From Rhinopithecus roxellana (taxonomy: Eukaryota > Chordata > Mammalia > Primates > Cercopithecidae), in assembly GCF_007565055.1 (NCBI RefSeq), contig NC_044565.1, forward strand, positions 42,111,711-42,175,710: a DNA stretch of 64,000 nucleotides, in the 5' to 3' direction. The position numbers and the translations under genes were made by a program. Position 1 is the first letter of the stretch. Each line of letters begins with the position of its first letter. The notes under the pieces are model-generated. The model saw nothing but the letters and a program-made list of their open reading frames with translations. It did not search any database and was not told the origin of the DNA. Below are positions 35,293 to 45,518 of the stretch, piece by piece.

Positions 35293-35473
35293 GGCCAGCT
35301 GTGGTGGCATGTGCCTATAGTGCCAGCTGCTCAGGAGGCTGAGGAGTTCAAGGATGAGGAATTCAATCGCTTGAGCCCAGGAGTTCAAGGCTATAGTGTA
35401 CTATTATTGCACCTATGAATAGCCACTGTACTCCAGCTGGGGCGACATAGGGAGACCCCATCTGTTAAAAGAA
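35293..35473 (+). mobile_element. Fossil Alu monomer (FLAM/FAM type, 7SL-like)
   Basis: A single monomer, not an Alu dimer: GGCCAGCTGTGGTGGCATG at the head, GGAGTTCAAGGCTATAGTG, then TGAATAGCCACTGTACTCC, the last phrase being as in 7SL RNA and lost in modern Alu. A short internal insertion (GAGTTCAAGGATGAGGAATT region) is present. Target duplications AAAAGTTAGAGGCATT (35275-35290) and AAAAGTTAGAGACACT (35474-35489) agree at 14 of 16 bases. These monomers preceded dimeric Alu. Confidence 0.8.
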
Positions 35474-35489
35474 AAAAGTTAGAGACACT

Positions 35490-36057
35490 GAGTGATTGCA
35501 TAGGCTCTGCATCTACAACCTTTAAAGTAAGCATGATGCTCCTTCCTTACCTCACTAACTATCCAAGATGATCAACCCAAAGATCTCTTTCAACTCCGCA
35601 GTCAACAATTTGCTGCGTGTAGAATTAATGGCCTTAAAAATATAACCATTTCCCAAGGAACTTGACTTACTATCCTCCAATAAAAAGTCAGATGTCATTC
35701 TGGAGCGTGTAAAAAGAAAAAGGAAAATTTTGCCTCCTTTGGCACTGATAAAGAAATATTAACAACCTAAGATAAGAAGAATATAGATGTTAAGGCACTG
35801 TTACTGGCTTCAGTCTTAGAACATCCTCGTATGCATTACTACAGTCTTCTTCTTCAGAACAATTGCAGGAATCAAAAACTAGCTGATGAGGGTTAGAAGG
35901 ACATTCTACCTCTTTTCCATGCACATGTATCCTGCATTGCTTTGTCAAAGCTATCAATGAGAAAAGAGATAGTCTCATTGAGCTACCATGTCTTAGGCAA
36001 ATGTTTCTTTTTATTCATCATGCTGAGAACAATGACTTAGGAAGTATCAAATAATTA
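35490..36057. other. Unassigned sequence
   Basis: No element recognised. The minus frame 35978-35790 (62 codons) has no family resemblance. Confidence 0.45.
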
Positions 36058-36142
36058 AAGGAAGGGAAGGAGGGAAAAAGAGAGGGAAGGAGGAAGGGAT
36101 GGAAGGAAGGAAGTAGGGAGGGAGAAAAGGGAAAGAAAAAGA
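36058..36142. repeat. GA-rich (GGAA)n purine tract
   Basis: Interrupted GGAAG/GGGA units over about 85 bp with only two T interruptions. From 36143 to 37278 nothing further is assigned. Confidence 0.85.
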
Positions 36143-37314
36143 TTTGCTGAAGACAGAATGGACAGTGTATATAAATAAACTGTCACCAATCAAAACTAAT
36201 TTCTAATACGAAGACTTGCCAATGCATCCCCTTCTCATCCTAGTCTAAACACGATGAGAGTCAGTCCTTTAATTTTTCCGCCTCTCATGGCTTTCCCAGA
36301 AGAAAAATTTAAGCTAAAAAGGGCAAAGCCCAATTTCTTGACCTGAAATCATCTTCTCTTCCTATTGACTTTAAGAAGAGCCTGCTAGAGTCATGCTAAG
36401 CACTACTTGGCCCTGAGAACAGTTAAAATAAAAAATGACTCTCTTAGTTTTATACTATTGCTGCCACTTGAATTAACCTATGACTGAACTCACAGAGGCA
36501 TATTATCTCTTTTCTGGACAAATGCTAAAATGTGGTATCATGAAATGTGTTCCTTCTTTTTGAAGAATATAGTAACATATTTAGCCTGCCCCACCTGCTC
36601 CTCTCCTTGCCCCTCTCCATGGTTCCTGGAATTGCCACAGACAGGGCAGATTCCAAACATAGATTCTCTATTTCCTGTGCTACAAACAAACAAACAGGTG
36701 CATTGAAGGTGATACAGTGACTATTCAACTACACTGGAATTCTCAATGTATTTCCTTCTCTCCTCAAGTTTTCCTCCTATGTCTGACTCTTCCAGGAAGC
36801 TGTCTTATCTTATAATAACCTCTAAATTCCAAAAGCACTTAGATCATTGCTTTACTGTTTTATGTGTTGCATAGCTTTCCTAGTGAACTCTTAATTGTTT
36901 ATTGTATATTGTTTCCCTTATAGACCAAGAGCCAGTACCACACATTGTTCTTTGTGTATTGCTGTGCCTTTGTTGTTGCTCTCATTCTCTGAATACATAT
37001 CAAGTGATTTTTGCTTTGATGATGGGGTCAGCGATATTTTTCTACCTAAAACTATTTTTAAATCAGTTCAAGATCTCTTTCTTCTAAATTAGACTAAGCA
37101 TAAAAAGAGTAATGTATATGGACTCTTCCCACAGGAGGAAACCCATTTTTTCTTAAGTGCAAGTGAATCTAAATAATCTGTTTTAAGGAAATAAAATGAT
37201 ACATAAGTGATGAAACAGTCAACAACTTTTGTTCAGGTTTTCATCTCAAAAGTCATCTCCCAGTCTCTTTAATGCATCAAACTCTAATATTTTTCTTTTC
37301 TCTCTCTCTCTCTC

Positions 37315-37622
37315 TTTTTTTTTTTTTTTTTTTTTCTTTTTGAGACAGAGTCTTGCTCTGTTGCCCAGGCTGAAGTGCAGTGGCACGATCTTGGCCCACT
37401 GCAAGGTCCGCCTCCCGGGTTCATGACATTCTCCTGCCTCATCCTTCCAAATAGTTGGGACTACAGGTGCCTGCCACCATGCCCGGCTAATTTTTTGTAT
37501 TTTTAGTAGAGACCGAATTTCACCGTGTTAGCCAGGATGGTCTTGCTCTCCTGACCTCATGATCCACCTGTCTTGGCCTCCCAAAGTTCTGGGATTACGG
37601 GCAGGAGCCACCACACCCGGCC
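37315..37622 (-). mobile_element. AluY-type SINE (minus) with 20-bp target duplication
   Basis: A full dimer from poly-T to CCACCACACCCGGCC. AluY-like bases include the CACTGCAAGGTCCGCCTCCC and ACCGTGTTAGCCAGGATGG blocks. Target duplications lie at 37279-37298 and 37624-37643 (two differences in 20). A (CT)n stretch (37299-37315) sits between the duplication and the T tail and probably grew out of the tail. Confidence 0.93.
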
Positions 37623-37699
37623 CAAATTCTAACATTTTTCTTTAACACGTTATGCTACATAGAATTCGCATATGACTGTCTCAAAGCCATTAATGAGTA

Positions 37700-37830
37700 G
37701 AGTTAAGACAGGTCTTACAATTTTCATCTAGGATGAGAAAATTGGTTCTGAAAGGTTCATGACTTGCTCAATGTCCCATGGTCAGCACTGTCCAAGGCCC
37801 TGACACTGACTACAGGCTCTTTGTTCCAAG
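37700..37830 (-). repeat. Possible MIR fragment (minus)
   Basis: TTTCATCTAGGATGAGAAAA, GGTTCATGACTTGCTCAATG and ACACTGACTACAGGC loosely follow the reverse MIR core. Confidence 0.42.
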
Positions 37831-38149
37831 TCCTAAGAGGGTAGTCATAAAATAATGTAAATGGCTATCTAAAGGTTCACATGCTAGTAAGTCAGAAGGT
37901 CTACAGTCACATGAGGGGTTTCTCTTCCTAATGGTCTCTTTGAGAGTTAAGATATTCAATCCAATGATGCTGTATTTATTTTGTAATTCTCACTTTTTAA
38001 AAGATCTTCAGAGTCTATTTCAGTCTGCTGCATATCCCAGGAGGTAGCACATCTTTATGTTCTGAGAGTTGACATAATTGGATGAAAAAGGTGTACATAA
38101 CAGAAACTCATCGAAGACTGTTTGTCCTATTTTTAAATGAAGATACATT

Positions 38150-39530
38150 ACAAAGATACAAGATCTAATTTTTGGATGCACTCTCTAGATCTGGGGATCC
38201 TTAACATTTCTTCACACCAGGTGACAAAATTATTACTTGACATTTTTCCAAAAAATGTTGTTTCAACTTTTTAATATAACTTTTTAATCCATCCAGAGTC
38301 CAATTTTGCAAATACTGCAACAGAGGAGGTTATTTCTAGGACCTTCTACTTCACAACTTGTCCTATATTCATTGATTTGTGTTGCCCCTTTTATAACTTA
38401 TCAAGTCCCCATATGGGGACTTGAACTATGAGCAATGAATTATGTTCCATAATTATACCTGTCTGTCCCTTTAGGATTAGAAAACCATTTTTAGTACAAT
38501 GGCTTTAAATTCTTAATATGTAGTAGGCAAGTCCCCACTTCTGACTGTTCTTTTTCAAAGTTGACTTAGTATTTATGGATTCATTATTTATTCTTACATT
38601 TAATTTTACAGTATTTGTCAAGTTTCTAAAAAGAACCCAGCCAATGTTTTGATAAGGATCATTTTGAAATTATAGGATAATTTGACCAGAACTAATAGCT
38701 TTACCTATTGATGAGGAATGTAGTTTAATTGATTCTTCATTTATGTTCTTTAATACATTTAAAATGATCTCCACAGAGATCTTGTATATTTTTGTTAATA
38801 TAATATCCAAATAATTTAGAGTTTTCTTTAAATTGTCAATTGAATCTTATTCTTTAAAATTATATATCTATTTGATTTTTTATATAGTCAATAAATGCTA
38901 TCAGCTTTTGGAGAGTAATCATCTTTTGCCAGGCAAACTAGTTTAATTGTATTATTAGTTTTAATAGTTTGCTTTATTTTGTTTAACTTTCTAGGAACAT
39001 TAATAAAGTTTTAGCTTTTCTAATCTTATACCTCATATTTTGTTTATTGCTTTATGGAGATGCTAGAAACCTAGACTATTGTAATAGCGGGAATACTTAT
39101 TTCTAGTCTTCAAGTGAATACATATAATTTTTTTCTTATTCTGCATATGTTTTCTGTAGGTTTTTGTTACCATTTGTCAAGTCAAGGAAATAGTAGTCCT
39201 AGTTTTTTTGAGCTTTTGTTTTTCTTTTTAATTAGCAATGGTTTTGTTTGATAAAATCCTATGATATTTCTCCTTTAATATATATAGATTCATTGTAAAT
39301 TATTTGATATTAAACTATCCTTGAATTCCTTTAATAAAACATTTATCACTTTAATATTATAGTTAGGCATTTATCATCTATGCATACAAGTCACATGGGA
39401 CTATCCTTTTTTGTAATGACCATATCTGGTTATTTGATTTAATGTTCTTCTAATCTCATGAGTGAGTTGTATGGTTTTCCCTTTGGGGAAGCAACTGTTA
39501 TAAAGCTTTTTCAAAGTCCTATAGAATAAC
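38150..39530 (-). repeat. Probable very old L1M, antisense ORF2
   Basis: AT-rich sequence with phrases of antisense L1 ORF2 in the expected order, among them GATCTTGTATATTTTTGTTA near 38780, ACTATCCTTGAATTCC near 39313 and GTTCTTCTAATCTCATGAG near 39445. Divergence is high, with no usable frame. The next element (39560 onward) is in the other orientation and so is a separate insertion. Confidence 0.45.
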
Positions 39531-39559
39531 AGAGTAAGGTATTTCAATGTTATGAATAT

Positions 39560-40719
39560 ATGTTTATTGAAATACACCACAGAGTAAAGTAATAATCAGT
39601 TTAAGGATAAGGAATATACTGCAAAATAGGGCTAGTATCCTGAATACATAAAGAACACATATACTCAAGTTAATGAAAAAGAAATATAAGACCTAATTGA
39701 GAAAAAGGAAATGAATATGAGCATACAATTCTCAGAAGAAAAAAAGTAGATGGTAACAGAAAAAGGAAAAGATGTTCAAATTCATTAGTAATAAGTGAAA
39801 GTCAAACTAAGAATGAGATGTTACTTTAAAGCCATGAGATTTATAGAAATTAGAGCTGTGTAATGCCAAATTTGAATACAGTTGGAGATAAGAAGTCCTC
39901 TTATGCTTTTAAAATTAATAGGTGTGAAGCTGTTGTAGTCCCCTGGAGAGTCATCTAGCAGAACTTTGTTACATTCATAAACCTCATGCTTCATCAATGC
40001 AATACAGTGAACTTCCATAATGGGACATGCTTTGGGATGTTTACTGTAAAATTTATGTTTGGTAGGAGAAAATGGAAGACTTCCTAGTTGTACATTGAGG
40101 AAGTACATATGAGAAGTGTAGTACATTGGTTAGTCACGGTGGCTCATGCTTGTAATCCCAGCACTTTGGGAGGCCGAGGCAGGCAGATCACCTGAGGTCA
40201 AGAGTTCAAGACCAGCTTGGCCAACATGGTGAAACCCCATCTCTACTAAAAATACAAAAATTAGCCAGGCATGGTGGTGCATGCCTGTAATCCCTGCTAC
40301 TTGGGAGGCTGAGGCACGAGAATCACTTGAACCTGGGAGGCGGAGGTTACAGTGAGCAGAGATCACACCACCGCACTCTAGCCTAAGTGACAGAACGAGA
40401 CTCTGTCTCAAAAAAAAGAAAAAGAAAAAGAAAAAGAAGTACATTCACACACATTAGAGAATGTAACTATGCAGCAGTTAGAAGTAACCAAGTGGATAGA
40501 TACACACAGCAACATGAATAGATCTTAAAATCACAGAAATAAAAAAATATATACAATTAAAACTGTAGCACAGTATCACTCACATAAACAAAACACTATA
40601 TACATATAAATACCACATATTTTACAATGTTAAATTCAATTTCAATCTTATGTATTAAATATATTGGAGTAGTTGTTATGGAAGTTGGAAGAATGAGAGT
40701 GGGGACTAAAAATAAAAGT
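39560..40719 (+). repeat. Old L1M 3' ORF2 remnant, split by AluS
   Basis: 39560-40119 shows AGTATCCTGAATACATAAAG, TTCTCAGAAGAAAAAAAG and AGAATGAGATGTTACTTTAA, the block order of late ORF2. After the Alu, 40446-40719 continues with GCAGCAGTTAGAAG and CAACATGAATAGATCTTAAA. No protein frame remains. Confidence 0.55.
40128..40437 (+). mobile_element. AluS-type SINE with 8-bp target duplication
   Basis: Full dimer with GGAGGCCGAGGCAGGCAGAT and CCTGAGGTCAAGAGTTC blocks and an (AAAAAG)n tail. AGTACATT flanks it at 40120-40127 and 40438-40445. The 104-codon minus frame 40444-40130 is Alu antisense only. Confidence 0.95.
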
Positions 40720-40771
40720 ATATACGTATATATACACACACACATATATATGTATATATACACATACATAA
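40719..40771. repeat. (TA)n/(CA)n compound microsatellite
   Basis: Alternating TATA, CACA and TGTATA units over about 50 bp. Confidence 0.9.
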
Positions 40772-41253
40772 ATAATCTACATTCTTACTTCTGTTTATAC
40801 ATAAAGTCATAAAACAGAGGGGTCTTTCATGAACTAGTAAGAGAATGCAATGAACTGAGAAATATGAATAAGAAAAGCTTCTGTACCTGAGATAAAACAA
40901 AGTAAAAGCTACAAAGATGTCTCTTAGAACCCAAGGGACTTCAGGAAACAGGAAATGGAAAGAGTAAAAAAAAAAAAAAAAATCCAGGGGGAGCTTTTCC
41001 TCCATCTGTATCTCTCCTTTCTCTGTGTACATTTGCTTTTCTATTCTCTCTCAGCAGACCTACTTGTTTTTTTGTTTTGTTTTGTTTTTTTGGTGCACAT
41101 GGTAAGAATTCAATTTTGTATATCTTCTGCAAGTTTGCATCTCTTTCTTTCAAAAAACCATCCCAGATTGATATTTAGGGGGAAAAATGTAATTCACAAT
41201 TAAGACAGATGAATATGGTAAGTAACACATTTTAGTTATTATAAAACAGTATA

Positions 41254-41542
41254 GGCTTGGTGCGGTGGCTCACACCTGTAAACCCAGAACTTAGGGAGCC
41301 CAAGGTGGGTGGCTCACTTGAGGTCAGGAGTTTAAGACCAGCCTGGCCAACATGTTGAAACCCTGTCTCTACTGAAAATACAAAAATTAGCCAGGTGTGG
41401 CGGCACATGCCTGTAATCCCAGCTACTTGGGAGACAGAGGAAGGAGAATCACTTGAACTCAGGAGTCGGAGGTTGCCGTGAGCCGAGATTGCACCATTGC
41501 ACTCCAGCCTGGGCAACAGAGACTCCATCTAAAAAAAAAACA
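41254..41542 (+). mobile_element. AluS/J-type SINE with 10-bp target duplication
   Basis: Full dimer from GGCTTGGTGCGGTGG to an A-rich tail. AAAACAGTAT is repeated at 41243-41252 and 41543-41552. Several changes in the left arm (GGAGCCCAAGGTGGGTGGC) show moderate age. Confidence 0.94.
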
Positions 41543-41705
41543 AAAACAGTATGACGTAATAAGACTGTTTGTCTTTTATGACAAGTAAATTGTCTCTAAG
41601 ACAACTTAAAAAGAGAAATTCCAATTATCAACTTATTCAAATTTATGCATAAACTCCTGGTGGAAAGTTTTGAAAACCACATTTGCTTAAAATTCTGGAC
41701 TTCAT

Positions 41706-41709
41706 TTCT

Positions 41710-41801
<92 letters not shown>

Positions 41802-41834
41802 TTTCTTTCTTTCTTTTTCTTTCTTTCTTTCTCT
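41706..41834. repeat. (TTTC)n tetranucleotide microsatellite
   Basis: About 30 near-perfect TTTC units with a few TTTTTC interruptions, continuing as a looser pyrimidine tract to about 41935. The serine/phenylalanine/leucine frames on the plus strand and lysine/arginine/glutamate frames on the minus strand are repeat artefacts. Confidence 0.98.
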
Positions 41835-41935
41835 CCTTTATGACTTTGTTTTTTTATTTTTCCCTTCTTCCCTTTGTTCTCCTTTTTCCTCTTTCTTTTT
41901 CTCCTCCTTGTCTTCCTCCTACTTCTCTCCTCATC

Positions 41936-43557
41936 CATAATTTTAATGCCAAAATCGTTCCAAAAAAAGGTGGCCAATTGGCTCACAGCTCACAATTAAC
42001 TTTTAGAGGAAAAAAAGTTAAATTTTTTTTTTTTTTTTAGTAACATGACATTATATTTTCATTGTTTTCATGAAGCTGTTACCTAGACTTTCCTTTCAGT
42101 GCAGCACCATACCAAGTGGAATAGATATGGTTCTACCCTCCAAAAACTTGTAACATATACCAAAACCTACAATTCCCTGTCTCAGTTAACCGAAGAAAAC
42201 CGATAGAATATTTCTATGCCAGTACTGCTAAATCCCCTGATTTGAAGTACAAATTTTGAGCTAAGCATGACATTCAAGAAAATATATGGGAAACAAGGTT
42301 GCCATGGTGTTTATCACTTCCACACCTTTTCAATGATGAAAATAAATACAGACACCAGAGTTCAAAACATGATACTTCCTATCTGTTGCATTAATCTCAA
42401 TTCATTGAGTACTTCAAGGGAGGAAGGCTTGTGGTGTGTGAAGATAATAGAGACATATCATGAGCACTTTAAAATTCAGGAAGCCATTCACAAACACCCA
42501 CTATGTAATTAAGCTTTTTATTTTTATTTTCAGCCTATTAGAATTGGTAGAGTATTTTCACTTTAGTACCACGATGTCAGTGGGACTACAGGGTAGGGTG
42601 AAGGGGTTTTTACAGCCACCAGCATAGTGTCTGAAAAGGATTTACTTTCTCTGTTGCCCACTCCTCATTCATGAAATTAAATAAATGATTATTTATATGT
42701 TTGTTTTCACAAAGATAATGAATTTTTGCTGGCTACCAGCATATCCCTTTGCCTCCATTCTCTTAGTGAGTATTTTAAAACTTAGGTTTTGTTTTCTGGG
42801 AATGGTCTTATTAAATCACAGGAAAAGCTCCTTTTCAAGAGCTTGTTGGGTAGTTGTAAAGACAGCCCTAGGGCTCTCTGTGAGCTCCAGAAAAGAAGTG
42901 GTGAGAGGTTTCACAGCTAGTTACTTTTTCTCCCTTAAAATATACCTTTGTTTTTAAAACTAATTTTGTTTAGTTATGTATGTAGGCATTTACTCTGAAG
43001 GAGATCCTGTCATGTTGATAATCCATTCAAATGTCTTCTACTTTATCTGTTGGTTCAAGGTATAGCCTACTGATATAAAATAAAAATCCTAATTTCCCCT
43101 CTCTGAATATTCAAAGCAAAATCACTTCCCAGTGAAAGTGTTCTTAGGATCAACTCTATCAGAAGCCACTCTTCAATAGTGATAAAGTATAATTCTCATA
43201 TTCAGGGCACCCACCTTGCATATCTATCGCCATCTCTCCCACCCCTTGAGTTAAACTCTGTCTTCCCAACAAGCAGATAGCCCTCTTTCAGGTCAAGTTG
43301 ATTCTTGCTTCTGACCTTTTATTCTTTTCTATATCATCCTTACCTAATACATTCCTCAAACAAATTCTATTTTCACTTAAAAAAGAAGCAAACAAACAAA
43401 CAACAAACAAACCAGTCATCCCTGATTACTCTTGCCAAACTCTGCTTTCATGGGGGAGGAAAGGGTCATGGCTTTTGCCTAATTCTTGGTCTTGTTCTCT
43501 GGTTGTTTTCTTTGTGAGCACAATCTGTATTCTAATAAGGGCAGGGAATCTGTTGGG
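41936..43557. other. Unassigned sequence
   Basis: A 16-T run lies near 42022-42038 and a CAAA-rich stretch near 43390. The plus frames at 43298-43681 (127 codons) and 43305-43517 have no recognisable domain, and the former runs into antisense L1. Confidence 0.45.
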
Positions 43558-44038
43558 TGTGACTGCACCTGATTTTGCTTTTCCACTGGCAGTGTATAAG
43601 GCTTTCAACTTCTTTACATCCTTACCAGCATTTGTTGTTATCTGGCTTTTGATTCTAGCTATCCTCATTAGTGTGAGGTAGAATCTCATGTGGTTTTGAG
43701 TTGCTTTCTCTAATAACTAATGATGTTGAGCCTCTTTTCATATGCTTATTGGCCATTTGCAAATATTTCTTGGAGAAATTTCTATTCTGATCCTTTGCCC
43801 ATTCTTTAATTAGGTTAGGTGTCCATTTATTATTCTATTATAAGAGTTTTTATTTCAATAAATTCTGATTACAAGCCCTTCATCAGATACATGATTTGTA
43901 AATATTCTGTCCCATTCTGTGGGTGTCACTTTTTTAATGGTCTTTTGATGCGCAATTTTTTTTTAATGAAGCCCAATTTACATGTATTTCTTCTATTGTT
44001 GCTTGTGTTTTTGGTGTCTTTTCTAAGATTCCTTTGCC
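43558..44038 (-). mobile_element. Old L1 'A', antisense 3' part of ORF2 (first piece)
   Basis: Antisense L1 blocks in 3'-to-5' order: CACTGGCAGTGTATAAGG, TGTGAGGTAGAATCTCATG, CATCAGATACATGATTTG, TGGTGTCTTTTCTAAGATTC. The next block expected in L1 appears only at about 48651, 4.6 kb to the right, so the two pieces are best read as one element opened by later events. No 3' UTR or T tail is seen on its left. Confidence 0.7.
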
Positions 44039-45518
44039 TCACAAGAGTCCTTGGGGAGGGTGGCCAGAGGCACTGGGAAGAGGCCACAGGGAGAAGGAAA
44101 CCTCCAGCAGAGCTTTGTAACAATTTGAATCTATCAAGACGTCTCCTGGCCAGAACTCAGGGGAGGGCATAAATCCAATGGGCAGACTCCATGGGTTGGG
44201 GGAAGAATGAAAGCACTACTTGCTTTTGCAGCTGGGGGTGGGTAGCCTGTGGCAAGTTTTCAGCCCTGCTCACCCACTGCCTGGAAACAGACTCAGTGCT
44301 GTTGCGGGGGCATGGTGGAAGTGAAACCAGCCCTTTGGGTTGCATGGGAGCTGGGTAAAGCCTGTGACTGCAGACTTTGCCTCACTTCCCTGACAACCTT
44401 CATGACACTAGATGCAGCCATAATCCTCATAGGAACATAATTCTGTTGACCTGGGAACCTTACTCCCATCCCCCACACAGCAACTGCAGTAAGACCCACC
44501 CATGGAGAGTCTGAGCTCAGGCAGGCCCAGCCCTGCCCCTACCTAATGGTCCTTCTCTACCCACCCTGTAACTGAAGACAAAGGGCATATACTCTTGGGA
44601 TTCTAGGGCCCCACCCGCCACCTATTCCTTCCCATACTACCACAACTGATGCTCTCTGGAAAGTACCACCTCCTGGCAGGAAGCCTACTAGCACAAAAAT
44701 AGTGCATGACACAACCAACATCCCCCTGCTACCTCCATTGGAGTAGGTGCTGCTATCCACAGCTGAGAGGCCTACAGATGGTTCACACCAAAGGACTATG
44801 TGCAGACAACCCCCAGTACCAGCCTGGAGCCTGGTCAACTTGCTGGGTGGCTAGATCCAGAAGAGAGATAACTCTCACTACAGCTTGGCTCTGAGGAAGC
44901 CACATACCTAGGAAAAGGGAGAGAATACTACATCAAGGGAGCACCTCGTAAAACAAAAGAATCTGAACAACAGCCATGAGCCCCAGACCTTTCCTCAGAC
45001 AGAGCCTACCCAAATGAGAGAGAACCAGAAAAATGAACTCTGGTAATATGACAAAACAAGGTTCTTTAACATGCTCAGAAAATCACACTAGCTCACCAGA
45101 AATGGATTCAAACCAAGAAAAAAATCCCTGATTTACCTGAAAAAGAATTCAAAAGGTTAGTTATTAAGCTAACCAGGGAGGCACAAGAGAGAGGTAAAGC
45201 CCCAATTAAGGAAATCAAAAAAATGATACAAAATGTGAAGCAAAAAATTTTCAGTAAGAGCATAAATAAAGACAATGAAAACTTCAGGAAACAATGGGTG
45301 CACTTATAGAAATGCAAAATGCTCTGGAAAGTCTCAGCAATAGAACTAAACAACCAAAAGAAAGAACATCAGAGCTTGAATATAAGGTTTTAGAGTTATC
45401 CCAATTCAACAAAGACAAAGAAAAAAGAATAAGAAAATATAAACAACGGCTCCAAGAAGTCTGGGATTTTGTTAAATGACCAAACCTAAGAAAAAATGGC
45501 ATTGCTGAGGAAGAGGAG
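44039..45518 (+). mobile_element. L1 'B', sense 5' UTR and start of ORF1 (L1PB/L1MA age)
   Basis: GC-richer sequence with phrases of an older L1 5' UTR (GAAACCTCCAGCAGAGC, CATGGAGAGTCTGAGCTCAG, CTGAGGAAGCCACATACC), followed by an A-rich ORF1 start. The 61-codon frame at 45294-45479 is ORF1 coiled-coil sequence, rich in E, K, L and Q. It stops abruptly at about 45518, where orientation flips. Confidence 0.7.

Noticed and set aside
35293..35473. Functional 7SL RNA gene
   Set aside because: It lacks the central S domain of 7SL, has target duplications and an A-rich tail, and is a single retroposed monomer.
40130..40444. 104-codon minus frame with a leucine/phenylalanine start
   Set aside because: Antisense Alu translation, as is the 98-codon frame at 41232-41528 and the 73-codon frame at 49349-49570.
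41645..42040. Serine/phenylalanine/leucine-rich 131-codon frame and its lysine-rich reverse
   Set aside because: Generated by the TTTC array. A tetranucleotide repeat stays open in all frames free of stops.
43298..43681. 127-codon plus frame
   Set aside because: Its second half runs through antisense L1 ORF2 and the first half has no known content.
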